NCBI RefSeq assembly: GCF_020085105.1
Contig: NC_058055.1
Location: forward strand, 16,191,822-16,255,821
Length of the DNA stretch: 64,000 nucleotides
Direction: 5' to 3'
From: Siniperca chuatsi
Lineage: Eukaryota > Chordata > Actinopteri > Centrarchiformes > Sinipercidae
Both the position numbers and the translations under genes were made by a program. Of the stretch, positions 32,122 through 43,667 are shown piece after piece. The notes beneath the pieces are model-generated. The model was given only the letters and a program-made list of their open reading frames with translations. It did no database searches and had not been told where the DNA came from. Positions within the stretch are counted from its first letter, which is position 1. Every line of letters starts with the position of its first letter.

Positions 32122-33181
32122 CGAATAGCAGCTTGGGATAATGTTACTGCACATGTGCATGAATTTGGAAGGACGAACGCCGCCTTCAAGGGCTGTCTGA
32201 AAAATTACATTTACTGGTGTTTTGGGGCAGAGAGAGTATGGTGGCCGTGAATGCAGCAGCAGGGACTCCGAGTAGAACCTTTGAGGCAGTATTATCTGTC
32301 TGGTTAGTGACTATAAAAAAAAGTACACGAAGGCAACTAAACATACAGGCAGGTGAGAAGGCCAAAGGCTGTTTTTGTCAAAAAAAGAAGAAATGTGCCA
32401 TCGACGTTTCTTTCCCTGACAGTCTTTACTGAGGGAATTCTAGACCCTGAGCCCACTGCTTTTGCTTCCTGGTCCATTTCGCTCCTAATAACAGCACTGT
32501 GTGTGCAGTGAGTCTTTAATGTTGCTTCAATATATTTTTTGAAACAGCCGGGGGAACTAACTTTATATCCGATTGTGAACTTGTGAAGAAGAAACTGCCA
32601 GAAAAAATAACCAGCGAGGCGACTGTAGGTACCTCTGGCATTACTATGCTTGTTCATCTCTTGTGTAATATAGTTGTAGCAGCAAGCTCTGTATTTTATA
32701 ACCATAGAAGACAAGCCCAGGCTCCCAAACAGTGCAATTCAATGTTTCAAATAAGTTATTGTTATTTACTTATAGTAGCATTAAGTAAAGAAAACTGAAC
32801 TTAACAGTGGCCTCCAGTAGTTGAACAATAGTTTAAATCGTTCCCATATGTTCCATATTAGATTAATATAATTAGCCTAATAAAACAACAGAAATAAAAA
32901 CTACCTGTTGAGTTCAGATTTTCAGTTTGGTTTCGCTACAAATGGCATCACAAAACAAATCACTGTAAGACCAAACCAAAACCAAAAAGTAAGGTGATCA
33001 GCTTGTTAGAAGATGAATGGTGTACTAGGATAACCAGTTAAGATATAAGCATACTGTGAGCTGTAATTGTCATTCACAGTTTAAACTTACAATCTATGAT
33101 CAATGTTCTGATATCTGTTATCATGATCACTTGATTATTTTGTCTCTTGGTTCTTTCTTTCTTTGAACAGGTTTGTATATA
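32122..33181. other. head-to-head interval between the merlin-like gene and mettl27
   Basis: About 1.1 kb separates the merlin-like 5' block (minus) from the first mettl27 coding exon (plus). It should contain a divergent promoter and the mettl27 5' exon, because the coding exon is preceded by an acceptor (TTGAACAG at 33163-33170). No TATA box or CpG-rich block stands out. Frames here on both strands are not credible proteins. Confidence 0.4.
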
Positions 33182-35180
33182 ATGTCAGCTGTCACTAATA
33201 CATTAGAAAAAGTGAAAGCAGTTATCTTATCAGCTCATAAGAGCACCACGTCAGCAGAAAAGGTCAGCTTCTACAACTCCTGGGCAGAGAACTATGATCA
33301 GGTGAGATAACTGAAGTACAATAAGATTATCAGCTAAATATTGGCAGTATTTTTTTGTTTTTATTTTTTTGTCCAGTTAAATTATAGGAAAGGTACTTCT
33401 ATCAAAACTGATATTATTATTGTGTAGAAATTAAGTGAAACGTGAAAACCAATACTAAAATAATGCAGTCCAAAAATATATAACATTATGCAGCTCTGTA
33501 TCTGTGTATTTAATAAAAATAAAAATGGCTTCTATTTTCCTTATATCTAGCCAAATGTAGTTTTACAGTGCTCACAGTATATATCTATCTATATATCTAT
33601 ATGTTTTTATACATAATTAATAAATATGTTCAGATACCTGTAAAAGCCGCTGTTGATTCTTAAAACTTTGAATAGGATGTGGCTGTTCTGGACTACCGTG
33701 CACCAAGTCTGGCAGCAAACAGCATCTCCTGCCATTTCAGTGGCGATCGTGACGCAGCTGTTGTGTTGGATGTGGCCTGTGGTACAGGACTGGTGGCCAA
33801 ACAGGTAAACTCACAAGACAGAGAACAAACTCCTGCACGATGAGATACCAGCCAAAGGAAAACTGATTCAAAAGGACTGCATACTTACACTCTTGACGCA
33901 GTAATATGTAATTTAATATTTGACAAAAGCCTTTTTTGAAAATGTTAGTGATAAAACAACAAATATTTTCTATAAATACAACTTCTGTGTTGATGTCTGG
34001 TCTGTTTCAGTTTAGAAGATAAAGTATTTCCAGTGAATGTGTTATGATCGTCTGCTTGCATATTTTACTTGTATGGATCCAAACTGTTATTTAAGACCAT
34101 TCCTTTCTTGGCCCACTATGAGCTTTTAGTTTTTCTACGTTCAATTGATTTGACCAGCATGACTGATTAACAACCAAATGTGTCTCTGTTGTACAGATGA
34201 AGAGACATGGATTTGGTCATTTTGTGGGTATTGATGGAAGCGAGGCTATGTTGGAGCTAGCCAGAGAAAGCGGGTTGTATCAGGACCTGAAGCAGTCCAT
34301 GCTTGGAGAGCAGCCGCTGCCTGTCCAGTGGGGTGATTTAATGGTTCATTATTTCACATGGGTCATTGATCACTGTGATTCAGTAGTTGATCCTCAGGCG
34401 GGGTGATTTAGTCTGTATTTGTGTTCAGATTGATTACCATCATTTGTCTTTTGTTATGATTGTTTTGTTATCTGTTTATTCTGTCACTGTTTCCCACTGT
34501 TGCTGATTTATTACATGTTTACGATATAGTTGCATTTTAATTAATGTTGAAAGTTTTGGTTGTTTTATTCAATCACGTATGTTTGTCTGTGATTGACTTT
34601 ATAAACTTATTTTGAAAAACTCTCTAGATATTACGGCTAATAAATATTATTCATCTTGTGTTATTATCAGTAGTAGCAGTAGTTGTAGGCATTCATTTTG
34701 AAACTGTGATGATTTTATTTTGAACTCTCTCCTCTTCACTTCCTCCTGCAGGTTTGTTTGATGTTGTTGTGATCGTTGGAGCACTGAGTGTTGGTCAGGT
34801 GCCGGTTGGTGTGGTTAGAGAGTTGTGCAAGTCCACCAAACCAGGTGAGAATATGTTTTTTGGTTTGAAGCTTTCTCAACTGCAGTTCTGATCTTTGGTT
34901 GTCATTCAGTATGTCAGTATGTCCAGTAGTTTTAATCACTCAACAGCACCACTGCACTGACGCCTGTTTTACACTAGGTGGATACGTTTGCATGACAACC
35001 AGAAGTAACCATGACAATGTGGAATACAAAGCCGCCCTGGACCGTGAAATGAAGCAGATGGAGGAAGAGGGGCTCTGGACTTGTGTAGAGGTCGCTGAGG
35101 TGGATGACTGGGAGAGAGCGGTGTCAGAGCAGGAGGACGGCTACATATCTGGTGCAGTGTACCTCTATAAGAAACTATAA
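33182..35180 (+). CDS. mettl27: methyltransferase-like protein 27 (formerly WBSCR27)
   Basis: Five coding exons (33182-33301, 33676-33804, 34197-34332, 34752-34844, 34978-35180) join to 226 residues, against about 245 in human. It is a class I SAM-dependent methyltransferase: FYNSWAENYDQDVAVLDYRAP precedes motif I (VLDVACGTG, about 70-78), followed by the acidic strand GHFVGIDGS (Asp96), SGLYQDL, then FDVVVIVGALSVGQVP, KPGGYVCMTTRSN and the ending SGAVYLYKKL. The methyl acceptor of this family is not established. The exon 3 donor is GTGATT, weaker than the others but required by the frame. It lies head to head with the merlin-like gene and near the claudins. METTL27, CLDN3 and CLDN4 are also neighbours at human 7q11.23, which supports the call. 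Confidence 0.92.
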
Positions 35181-35756
35181 CTATAGCACATTGCATGACA
35201 ATGTAGATGTGACTTCACACCAGCAAAGATACAAAACAACATTACTCAAGAAGATACAAAATATTCAAATAATTCACATTACACTTCAAAAAGAAAGTGT
35301 CAGGATTTTTTAATTTTTTTACATTTTCAGTCTCTTACAGACCCAGTGTTGAAGATGTGATGCTGCATTTGTGGATGTAAATGTAAGAATTGAAATGTTC
35401 ATGACTAAATATTGGGCATGTTGCAGGAAAATTGGTACCTGAAAAATGTGCTCATTGTCCCCCTCATAAACCACTTCAGATTTCTACAGATGTACAGTAT
35501 CTTGTGGATATGCAGTAAAGTCTTCAGAATAGAAAATTATTGCATAAACATGAGAACTGTGTAATAAATGAAGGTGTAACTTATGTTTGTTTACTGTGTG
35601 TCTTTAGTGCATTACTATCTGCAGTAATCAAACAAACAGGTTAGTGAATGAGTATAAATAAGAATCATGCACTTTGTAAGTACATAGATTCAGATAACTG
35701 GAGGTCAAATAAATCTTTTTAATTATATTACATTATGTTACATTAAAGCCATTACA

Positions 35757-36113
35757 TGTCAAGTCAAGTCAATTTTATTTATGTAGCTCAATATCACAAA
35801 TCACAAATTTGCTTCAGGGGGCTTTACAATCTGTACAGCATACAACATCCTCTATCCTTAGACCCTCAATTCGGAAAAACTCCCCCAAAAAAACTTTTAA
35901 CAGGGAAAAATGGAAGAAACCTCAGGAAGAGCAACAGAGGAGGGATCCCTCTCCTAGAACGGACTTGTACAGAATAGCCAATAGGGATTTGTTGGGTCTC
36001 TGTAAATAATATTATAAAGAGTACGGTCTAGACCTGCTCTATAGGAAAAGTACAATGAGATAACTTCTGTTATGAATTGGCACTGTATAAATAAAATTGA
36101 ATTGAATAGACCA
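35757..36113. mobile_element. short inverted-end fish repeat
   Basis: Starts TCAAGTCAATTTTATTTATG and ends TATAAATAAAATTGAATTGA, an imperfect inverted pair. The interior has GGGCTTTACAATCTGTACAG, AGAAACCTCAGGAAGAGCAA and GAGGGATCCCTCTCCTAG, all typical of a dispersed teleost element. No transposase or reverse transcriptase. Confidence 0.65.
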
Positions 36114-36610
36114 ATATAGTAAAATGACAGTATGCATAATCATGATGACAAATTTATAAATAGATTGTAACATACATGGCATTAATTAATTACATTATTT
36201 TAGATTACATTACTTTTAATTAGTTTACTTTACAAAAATTACATTGAAATATACTTTATTTCAATGCAAAAAATAATGGAATGAAATTTAAAATGTATTA
36301 TATTATACACTGAATTAAATTGAATGAAATTAATTTAATTAAATTGAATGACATTTTTAAAACAAATTATATTAAATAGAATTAAATTTCAAAAAAATGT
36401 AATTGAATTAATTTTAATATTGAATTTATATTAGATTGATTTTAAATTTAAAAAAATAAATTGAATGAAATTAAAAAAAAACTTAAATTGAATGAAATTT
36501 AAAACATTTAATTATATTAGACTAAATGAAATTTTAGGAAAATGAAATTAATTAAATTTAAATAATTAAATTTAATTACATTTTAAAAATTATTAAAAAA
36601 TAAAGGAAGC
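36114..36610. repeat. AT-rich low-complexity tract
   Basis: Nearly pure A/T with repeated AATTGAATGAAATT-like words. A shorter tract of the same style lies at about 43260-43410. No coding signal. Confidence 0.7.
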
Positions 36611-36975
36611 CAACTTTGTTGCATAAATAATGTTGTAGGATGAGTTTCCTGTCGATATGGAGAAGATCCCTGTTTAGAAGACAGAAACATTCGGTGGTCA
36701 GTTTATCTTAAACAATGCTACATCATCAAATACTTTAAAAGCTGCACCATCAGAAGTCAGAATCTCTTTTTTTAGGAACATCAGAGGTCGTATTCACAAA
36801 GTGTTTTGTCTTACCATTCAAAGTCCTCTTGAATGACATCACACGTTTCTAGCAAAGAATAGCTGCTATTCAACAACTTTTGTTGCTTTTTTTATGATTT
36901 TCTGACCCCTGACCATATATAGGGCAATTTGAAGGACCTTTGTATTGTCCAAACCAAGTTAAAGTATTTTGGTTA

Positions 36976-36987
36976 CCACCAGAGGGC
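36976..36987 (+). promoter_or_regulatory. CTCF-like motif upstream of C1q copy D
   Basis: CCACCAGAGGGC, same motif and same place relative to the gene as in A and B, so retained since before these units separated. Confidence 0.35.
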
Positions 36988-37451
36988 TCAAGACAACAGG
37001 TATTAACTTTCTCTGGGCTTCAGTGATTGAACAAATCATTTATAAGATAAAAAATCATAATATAAGATGTCTATCACAATGTTCTAATAGAGGAGAGTTT
37101 TTATATTAATTTATAATATATCAGAGAGACCGAGAAAAGTAGTGAGACAGAGTGAAGAAAACTTCTCTGAATTTAATCAGATAATCTCAGTCACACTAAA
37201 AGTCCTCAGCATTAGGATAAGTGTGTTTCTGTGAGTGTTTGTCTGTGTGTGTGTATTAATAAACACGCTGTATGAGCAGCTGTGACTGCATGAGAGGGTA
37301 TCATAGTAAAAGTGTTCCACCAGCCTGTAGCAGCTTGTATTTTCTCACCAGCACAGAGATCATATTGAATAATCTGAGTCCTTGAATCAAACTGTCAAAC
37401 AAAAACACTTGTTGGTGTTCCCATTCGTTCAGCCAGCTGAAGTTTGGAGAC

Positions 37452-37459
37452 TATATAAG
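37452..37459 (+). promoter_or_regulatory. TATA box of C1q copy D
   Basis: TATATAAG, 56 bases before the ATG at 37508. An in-frame ATG at 37382 lies upstream of this box and is therefore unlikely to be translated. Confidence 0.7.
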
Positions 37460-37507
37460 ACAGACCAACTCTACCACTGTACCTTTGTGAAGACGTGTAA
37501 CTGGACA

Positions 37508-40500
37508 ATGAGGGTTGCTGGTTTACTGTTGTTGCTGCTCGGTCTGTGTGGGTCAGGGGCTCAGGGGGAGGATGGAGGCCTCGGTGAGGTGGGTGAGATC
37601 AGCCAGTTTCAGAAGACAGCTGCAAGAGATGCAGTTGAGGAATCGACCGAGCAAACCAGCACTGACATCTGGGCGGAGGTGAGGGCACTGAGAGACATGG
37701 TGGTGGAGCTTAAGGTGGAGCTGAGAAACATGGAGGCCAGAGTGAAAAATAGCGAGAACCAGGTGAATGAACTGAAAGCTGAGCTGATGGTCACCAAGGT
37801 GCACGTGCAGCTGCTGCAGAGAGAGAACTCTGGTACAGACTAGCTACTTTTCCTGTTGAGTGTTGATAATGTTGTCCTTTGAGAGTTTGACTGAAGTGTG
37901 TCAGTGCACTGATGCACTTATTGTGAGCTCCAGAATAAATCTTTATTGTATGGATAGAATAATTTCGCCACCTTTAATAAAAAGTACATCAGAGCTTGTT
38001 GTGTTATTTAAACTGTTTTAGAAATGAATGAAACAAAAATCAAACATCTTCTGTTTTTCAGTCCAAGCCACAGAACTGGTATCTTTGGGAACTAGACTGA
38101 CTGCCACTGAGAGCAAAACAAGTGACCTAGAAAAGAAGAATGCAGGTATTTCACTGAAAAACATGATGGTTTAATTAGTTTCATGGTTTCTTATTTTCTA
38201 TGCTATTATTTTAACCTGTGTTAAAGGTTGCATATACATATCATTAAACACAAAGTACAGCTGAGGCTGATGGGAATGCATTATTTATGTAGGTATTTCG
38301 TCATAAACCATAGTGTTGGACAAAATTTTGACCTGATGATGGTGCTAGATGAAATGTGATTACAATTCATCCTGAGGGGGACATGAATATGTCAATAGAC
38401 AATTAAATCAAAAACCCAAATGTCAACATCATTGTGTGATCATTTATTTGTTTATTATATTTTGTATTATCAATCTGAATTTGCAAAGTAACCAGTAACT
38501 AAAATTATCAAATATATGAAGTGGAGTAAAAGATACAATATTTGCATCTGAATTGTAGTAGATGATCTGCTCCAGGCACAGCTCGCCCACGAAGTACAAG
38601 GACGCACCAATCCACACACAGTGAAATCGCTTAGTTTAGATGTTTTATTAATCAAGAGGGAGCACAGAAATGTGATCGGGTGACATGTTCACATATGTAC
38701 CGCATAGAAGGCATAACTATTAACTCATTATCATCTTCGCACACAGTTACCTCTTGACGTGTTTGTTTGCACCTCCAACAATATGGTGGATGATATCGCG
38801 CAGAAATGTGGGTAGCGTGTGATGTCACTGTAGGTAAAATAATGTCTCGCAGAATTTCCTTTTTTTTGGTTGCGAAGGAAAGTTAGTTAGTTTCTTGATG
38901 GAAAGATGGCTTTACTTGTTGCAAAAGTAACCACTAACTACTGCTAACCATAGTAGCTACCGTTAGCTCTGTTAGCTGTGCAGCTAGCACTAGCAGTTAG
39001 CTGACTCTTCTTGGGAGCTCGGAGCCCGGGCCTATAAACCTCCTCCTCCCGGCAGTCCAAAGCTCCAGCTAAGCTGAAAAGGACCACTAGCTGCACGGCT
39101 GACGGCAGCTGTTAGTGTCTACTTTAAAGCTATCTGTCCATCAGGAAACTCCATAAATCAGAGTTTAGAGAGAGTTGAGGCAGAGCAGCCGAAGGACATC
39201 AGAGGGAAAACCAAAAAAATATTTTCTTCATAAAATATGATCCAGTTTCACCAAAATCAGTGAATGAAGTTCTAAAAGTTGTGTTTTTGTACAGTAAGCA
39301 GTGAGGCCTGGCCCCCAGAAACACTCCGCTCAGGCAGCATCTATCGTTTTTCCAACCTAATTCTTGTCTCATTTGTGGTCTGATAAACAGTAAATTCATC
39401 CAATTCAGCGCCCCATGTTGCTATTTTCCAAGCTGAGTTACTGTAGCTGTCATGTGCCATCCAGCACACCGGCAAGACAATGATGCAGTGGTGTCGCCTC
39501 ACAGCACTGGGTGCTAGTGATGTGTCGATGCAAACGAGTCGGCTGTATGAGCCGGCTCCTTTAAGTGAACGATGGGAGTCGGTTCCCATCTGATCGTCAT
39601 TGCAGATGAAGAATCTTGCATATTTATTATTATTATTATTATTTATCATGCAGAGCTACTCTAGTGGAATCCCGGAATAAAAATATAGAGCTGGAAATGA
39701 GCATAATAGGTCCCCTTTAAGAACAACTTTATTGTCAGACTGACGCGTTTTGGCTAATGGCCCTCTGGTCTCTTCTTCCGCAACCTTCCCCTAAAAGTAT
39801 GTTTTAGTTGTCTAAACTTAACTAAACCTTAACCTCACAGGTGTCAGATGAGAAATTACTTATGTGAATCATTTTTGTAACAGTCAAATTGGTTGTTTTG
39901 CATGGCACAGACAAATTATCTATTTTGTCATTTAGGCATGAGGACTTGTTGGACAGTCGGAGTAAAATATGATTTAAAAGCAGAAACTGCAGGAGCTACT
40001 TTAGATATGGTGTTACAAGTTCCTCCTCTTGATGGTAGTCCTTGGTGGCATGGTGGTCAGAGCATTCGCATTGTTGTCAACCCCTCTGCATCTTCAGCAG
40101 GTATCTCAGGGTCACAAGCGTTTCAACCCTTAGCCTGTATGCCTCGCCTGAGTGGGGCGGCAAAGACTAAACTAGCCTTCGCCTGTAGAAGGGTTAGGGT
40201 TAGACAACTATGGGTGGTGATGCCTGGTGTTTATTGGCTTTGACCCTCTGCAGATCTGTCCATTTTGCAGTTTCTGTAAGGACCTTGTCGTGCCTTTACC
40301 TGTATCGGCCTTCTGCCAGTGATTTGGGGCACCCGGTCAAGATGTGATTCAGGGTGCAGAGGGTTTCTCCACAGGGCTTGCAAGATGGGTCTTCTTCTTT
40401 GCCCCAGATCTTTAAGTTGTTTGGAGTTGGCAAGAGGTCAGCCACAGCATGCAGGAGGAAGATCAACTTGCCCTGGTCGGTACCCCAGAGTTCCTTCCAG

Positions 40501-41859
40501 GACAGCGATCACTCGAGTGCCTCGTCCCACTGCATCCACTGTCCCTGGCAGGCGAGCCCTACCGCTTTTACTTGTCATGGACATTTACAGTAGTTTCTAT
40601 ACATTTTTGAGTATTGGTTCAACAGATAAGATGAGGGTCACGATACTATATAAAATGTATAAAATGTGTTGTGCATGTTAACATTTTGCTATTTTGATGG
40701 CTTCTCTGCTCTGTAATTCACTGTCATTGCACCAACTCCAGACTTGCAGACCAGACTGAGTAGCAGTGAGAGTGAACTTCGCATTAGCAAGTCCAGGATT
40801 GACCAGCTGGAGAGAGGAAATGCAGGTGATGATTATAGTATTAAGAACCACAACCTTTTCCTAAAATTAAGCAAAAAGTTTTAGTTGCCTAAACTTAATC
40901 AAATGTTATCCACACAGGTGTCAGATGAGAAATTGCTTTTCTGAATTTTTGTAACAGACAAATCAGTTGTTTTTGAAGGCACGAACAAATTACCTATTTT
41001 GTCATTGTTTGGTTTAATCTTATTGTGAACATTTACAGTAGTTTCTATACATTTTTGAGCTTGGTTCAACAGATAATATGAGAGTCAAGATACTTTTTAA
41101 AATGTGTTGTTCATGTTAGCATTTTGATGGCTTCTCTGCTCTGTAATTCACTCTGCATCAACTCCAGACTTGCAGACCAGACTGAGTAGCAGTGAGAGTG
41201 AACTTCTCATTAGCAAGTCCAGGATTGACCAGCTGGAGAGACAAAATGCAGGTGATGATTGTATCTACTTATCCACAACACACACACACACACACACACG
41301 TTACTTATTTAGTCCAGGTTAAGTTTAATGACATAAATTCTTTTTTGTGTTAACAGAGAAACCAAAGGTGGCCTTTTACACAGCTCTGACTAATGCAGGA
41401 ACTGTAGGACCATACAACACAGACATCACACTGAAATACAGCAAGGTCTTCACCAACATTGGCAACGGTTACAATCCAGCTACAGGTAATATACTGCAGG
41501 TCACATGAGCATGTGTGGTCATGTAAATCTACATAAATCAATTGTTACTGTTTTTCATTATTTACTCTTACTCTGTAGGTTTCTTCATAGCACCAGTCAA
41601 AGGAGTCTACTCTTTCCAGTTCACTATGTGTGCTCACCGCCCAGGGTATATGGGTGTTTTTGTGTACAAGAACAACCAAAACATTATGTTTAATTTGGAG
41701 AAGAAAGAAGAAGCGGATTTTGAGTATTTGACTAACTCTGTTGTCTTGGAGCTGAAAGCAGGAGATGAAATTCATCTGGTCCTCCCAGCAGGCCATTCTC
41801 TCTTTGACAGTGAAAATAACCACAACACCTTCAGTGGCTCCCTTCTCTTCCCATTGTAA
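37508..41859 (+). CDS. secreted coiled-coil C1q-domain protein, copy D (intact)
   Basis: Six exons (37508-37832, 38062-38145, 40742-40825, 41168-41251, 41357-41485, 41579-41859) join to 328 residues, all internal joins in phase 1. Signal peptide 1-20; acidic linker; a coiled-coil stalk to about 192 made of 28-residue modules, three of them exactly one 84-base exon each; C1q domain about 195-328, from [10 protein letters not shown] through [15 protein letters not shown] to the terminal FSGSLLFPL. It has the longest stalk of the four. The two [12 protein letters not shown] exons differ at only a few bases, so that exon duplicated or was homogenised fairly recently. The C1q domain differs from copy C mainly between [11 protein letters not shown] and the NSVVLEL strand, the side most free to change binding. 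Expected to be secreted and trimeric; target unknown. Confidence 0.87.
38870..39725. mobile_element. composite repeat island in C1q copy D intron
   Basis: This interval is absent from units A-C. It holds a stretch of GTTAGCT/AGCTAGC-rich repeat (about 38930-39010) and ends with AATAGGTCCCCTTTAA at about 39706-39721, a terminus common to a dispersed fish element. No coding frame. Left limit approximate. Confidence 0.45.
39505..39600. mobile_element. hAT-like terminal fragment
   Basis: GATGTGTCGATGCAAACGAG, then GAGCCGGCTCCTTTAAGTGA and GATGGGAGTCGGTTCCCATC. This pattern is typical of short hAT-type elements in fish. Fragment only, nested in the composite island. Confidence 0.45.
39975..40574 (-). 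mobile_element. R2-like LINE fragment, C-terminal coding part
   Basis: On the minus strand the sequence reads [16 protein letters not shown], then [29 protein letters not shown], a stop, and [16 protein letters not shown]. The C-x2-C...H-x4-C spacing resembles the zinc motif before the restriction-like endonuclease of R2-type LINEs. The fragment interrupts intron sequence that is continuous in A and B (GGACTTGT before, CTTGTCATGGACATTTACAG after), which sets its limits. Clade assignment rests on that one motif. Confidence 0.55.
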
Positions 41860-41963
41860 GGATGTTGTTTAGGCTGCTGTGTGATTGATTTTTTCACAAA
41901 CCCTGTTGTTATTGGCTACACTGGGATTCTTTAGAAAATGCTGATATATCTCAACAACATTCA

Positions 41964-41969
41964 ATTAAA
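41964..41969 (+). other. polyadenylation signal of C1q copy D
   Basis: ATTAAA variant at the place where A, B and C have AATAAA, about 105 bases past the stop codon. Confidence 0.45.
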
Positions 41970-42020
41970 TCAAAGATTAATTGAAATGTTTGGATTCTGT
42001 TTGTTGTCATTCAGTGTAAT

Positions 42021-43423
42021 TTGTTATTTATTGATACATATATTTTCTTTGCCCACTATAGCTTTATATGCCTGTTGTGAAACCTGAGAGCCCATAGTGA
42101 AACTGTGGCCATGATCAATTATTATAGGATATAGCTAATAAGTTTAACAAAAGGTCCCACATCCTAGCTCATCTCTGCTGCTTGTATCACATATCCATAT
42201 ACCTCATTTATTGGCTCCTCCTCCTGGCCTGGAGTTTCCCCATCACTTTAAACTGAGGAGAAATTTTAATTCTATAATATTTTAGTGATATGAAATAACA
42301 GGCCATGAAGGTAATTATATATCTCAAGAGGCAGAAACCAAAATAACTTAATTTTGGTGCAAACCCTCAATATGAGGATGGCTCAAATGCATACCTCCAG
42401 GTTCCTCATCACATAAGGGGCCTGGTCTGCTCCACAAGAATACCCTTTGTCCAAATAAGACATTATCAGTGATGGTCACTATAGTGAAACCTGGCTCACA
42501 AATATGGTTTTAAATGCAGACAACAGGGAATTATTACCCCTTATCTGCAAAAAGTGAGGTACCTGTTGGCAAATCTATCTCCTCGGAGCTTCTTATCACA
42601 ATAAAAAACAAAAAAACTATTAGTAAGCAATCAAAGACATAGTCAGCACATGGCAGACACCCACAATATACAGTGCAAAATAGTACACAGCACCATTCTG
42701 CAGTGCTTGTAAAGTACAAAGATTCAATATGAGAAACTGATGTTAGTATGAGGGTACAGATGCAATACAGCACAGAACCATAGACAATAATTTCTACTAT
42801 GCAGCAAACTATAGTACTGCTATGATTACTAAGACTTTAATGTGCAAGATTTGTTGGTAAGAGTGTGAGTGTGTGTGTTTTCCCCTTAGCTGTATGGAAT
42901 TCTGCCTTACCTGTTTTGGTGACTGACTGAGTGAAAAGTTTTCACTATAATCTGCACTCCTGCCTGTATTCATATATACATACTGTACTACTGATTAAAT
43001 GCATTGATTTGTCATTGATTCAGTCATGGCTATTGGCTTTCACAGCTGGGATAATGTGATAGAGGTAGGTGACAGATCATTAAATGTGATATGGGAATTG
43101 TGGTAAGAGATATCTCATTGGCAGAGAAGGTATGCCTTTCTCTCCTCTGCTCTCACCTAAACCTAAACTAATCACAAGTGCTCAGTCTGGCTGGGAAACA
43201 TGTTTCAGAATAAATTTACTCACTAGGTTGAAAGGTGACAGGTCTGAAAAGCATGAAAAGGAATGCAATTAAAGGAAATTAAATGAAATTCTTACCTTTA
43301 AATTATCTCATTACATTAAATCCATTACATTACATTAAAGTCATTGCATTGGATTGATTAGCTTACATTACTTTGAAATTAAATTGTATGAAATTTAAAA
43401 AATAAATCTAATTCAGTGCTCTT
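42021..43423. other. intergenic, nothing recognised
   Basis: No supported gene. Includes the first copy of a local direct repeat (43010-43165) and an AT-rich tract near 43260-43410. Confidence 0.45.
43010..43165 (+). repeat. local direct repeat, copy 1
   Basis: GGTGACAGATCATTAAATGTGATATGGG and the surrounding sequence recur at 44812-45075. Shared words include ATGCCTTTCTCTCCTCTGCT. Copy 2 has about 130 extra bases in the middle. Confidence 0.65.
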
Positions 43424-43667
43424 CATGTTCCCACCTGTAGAGTGTCTAGGAGTCAAAACAAAATTCATCTGGAAAGTCCTCTTGATATTTAACAGCAAGC
43501 TCACCAGTGAAAGCACGTAGTTATCAATAACGCTAGCAAAGTTGTTTCCAAGTGATATTTGAAAGAACTTTAATAGTTACATAGTCATTTAATTCAATAC
43601 ATTTCATTATGGCGATCTCTCAAAAGTTCTGCTCTTCCTACAACTTGTTTTGGTCCGTTCGTGGCAA
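43424..43667 (+). repeat. inverted copy of the merlin-like 5' block
   Basis: Matches the minus strand of 31874-32121 along its whole length, at roughly 85-90 percent by eye. Shared words include CCACCTGTAGAGTGTCTAGG, GATATTTAACAGCAAGCT and CAACTTGTTTTGGTCCGTT. No merlin coding exon follows, so it is a displaced promoter or first-exon fragment without its gene. Confidence 0.8.

Larger units (their letters stand above)
36899..42020 (+). repeat. C1q unit D, inverted and diverged
   Basis: Inverted relative to A, B and C. Homology runs from the CTGACCCCTGACC motif upstream of the CTCF-like site, through promoter and exons, to the 3' flank. It keeps the site where A and B have a LINE, but empty, and has its own repeat insertions in the large intron at 38146-40741. 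Confidence 0.85.

Noticed and set aside
37382-37507. Upstream in-frame ATG (MNQTVKQKH...) of the C1q genes, also at 11948, 16992 and 21698
   Set aside because: A TATA box lies between this ATG and the signal-peptide ATG in every copy, so the upstream part is promoter, not coding.
39975-40681. Plus-strand frames of 79-120 codons
   Set aside because: Shadows of the LINE fragment, whose coding strand is the minus strand.
31874-43667. Single inverted duplication of the C1q-plus-merlin block
   Set aside because: The inverse of the left block would put the merlin-like 5' end to the left of C1q D, but it lies to the right, so one event does not explain both.
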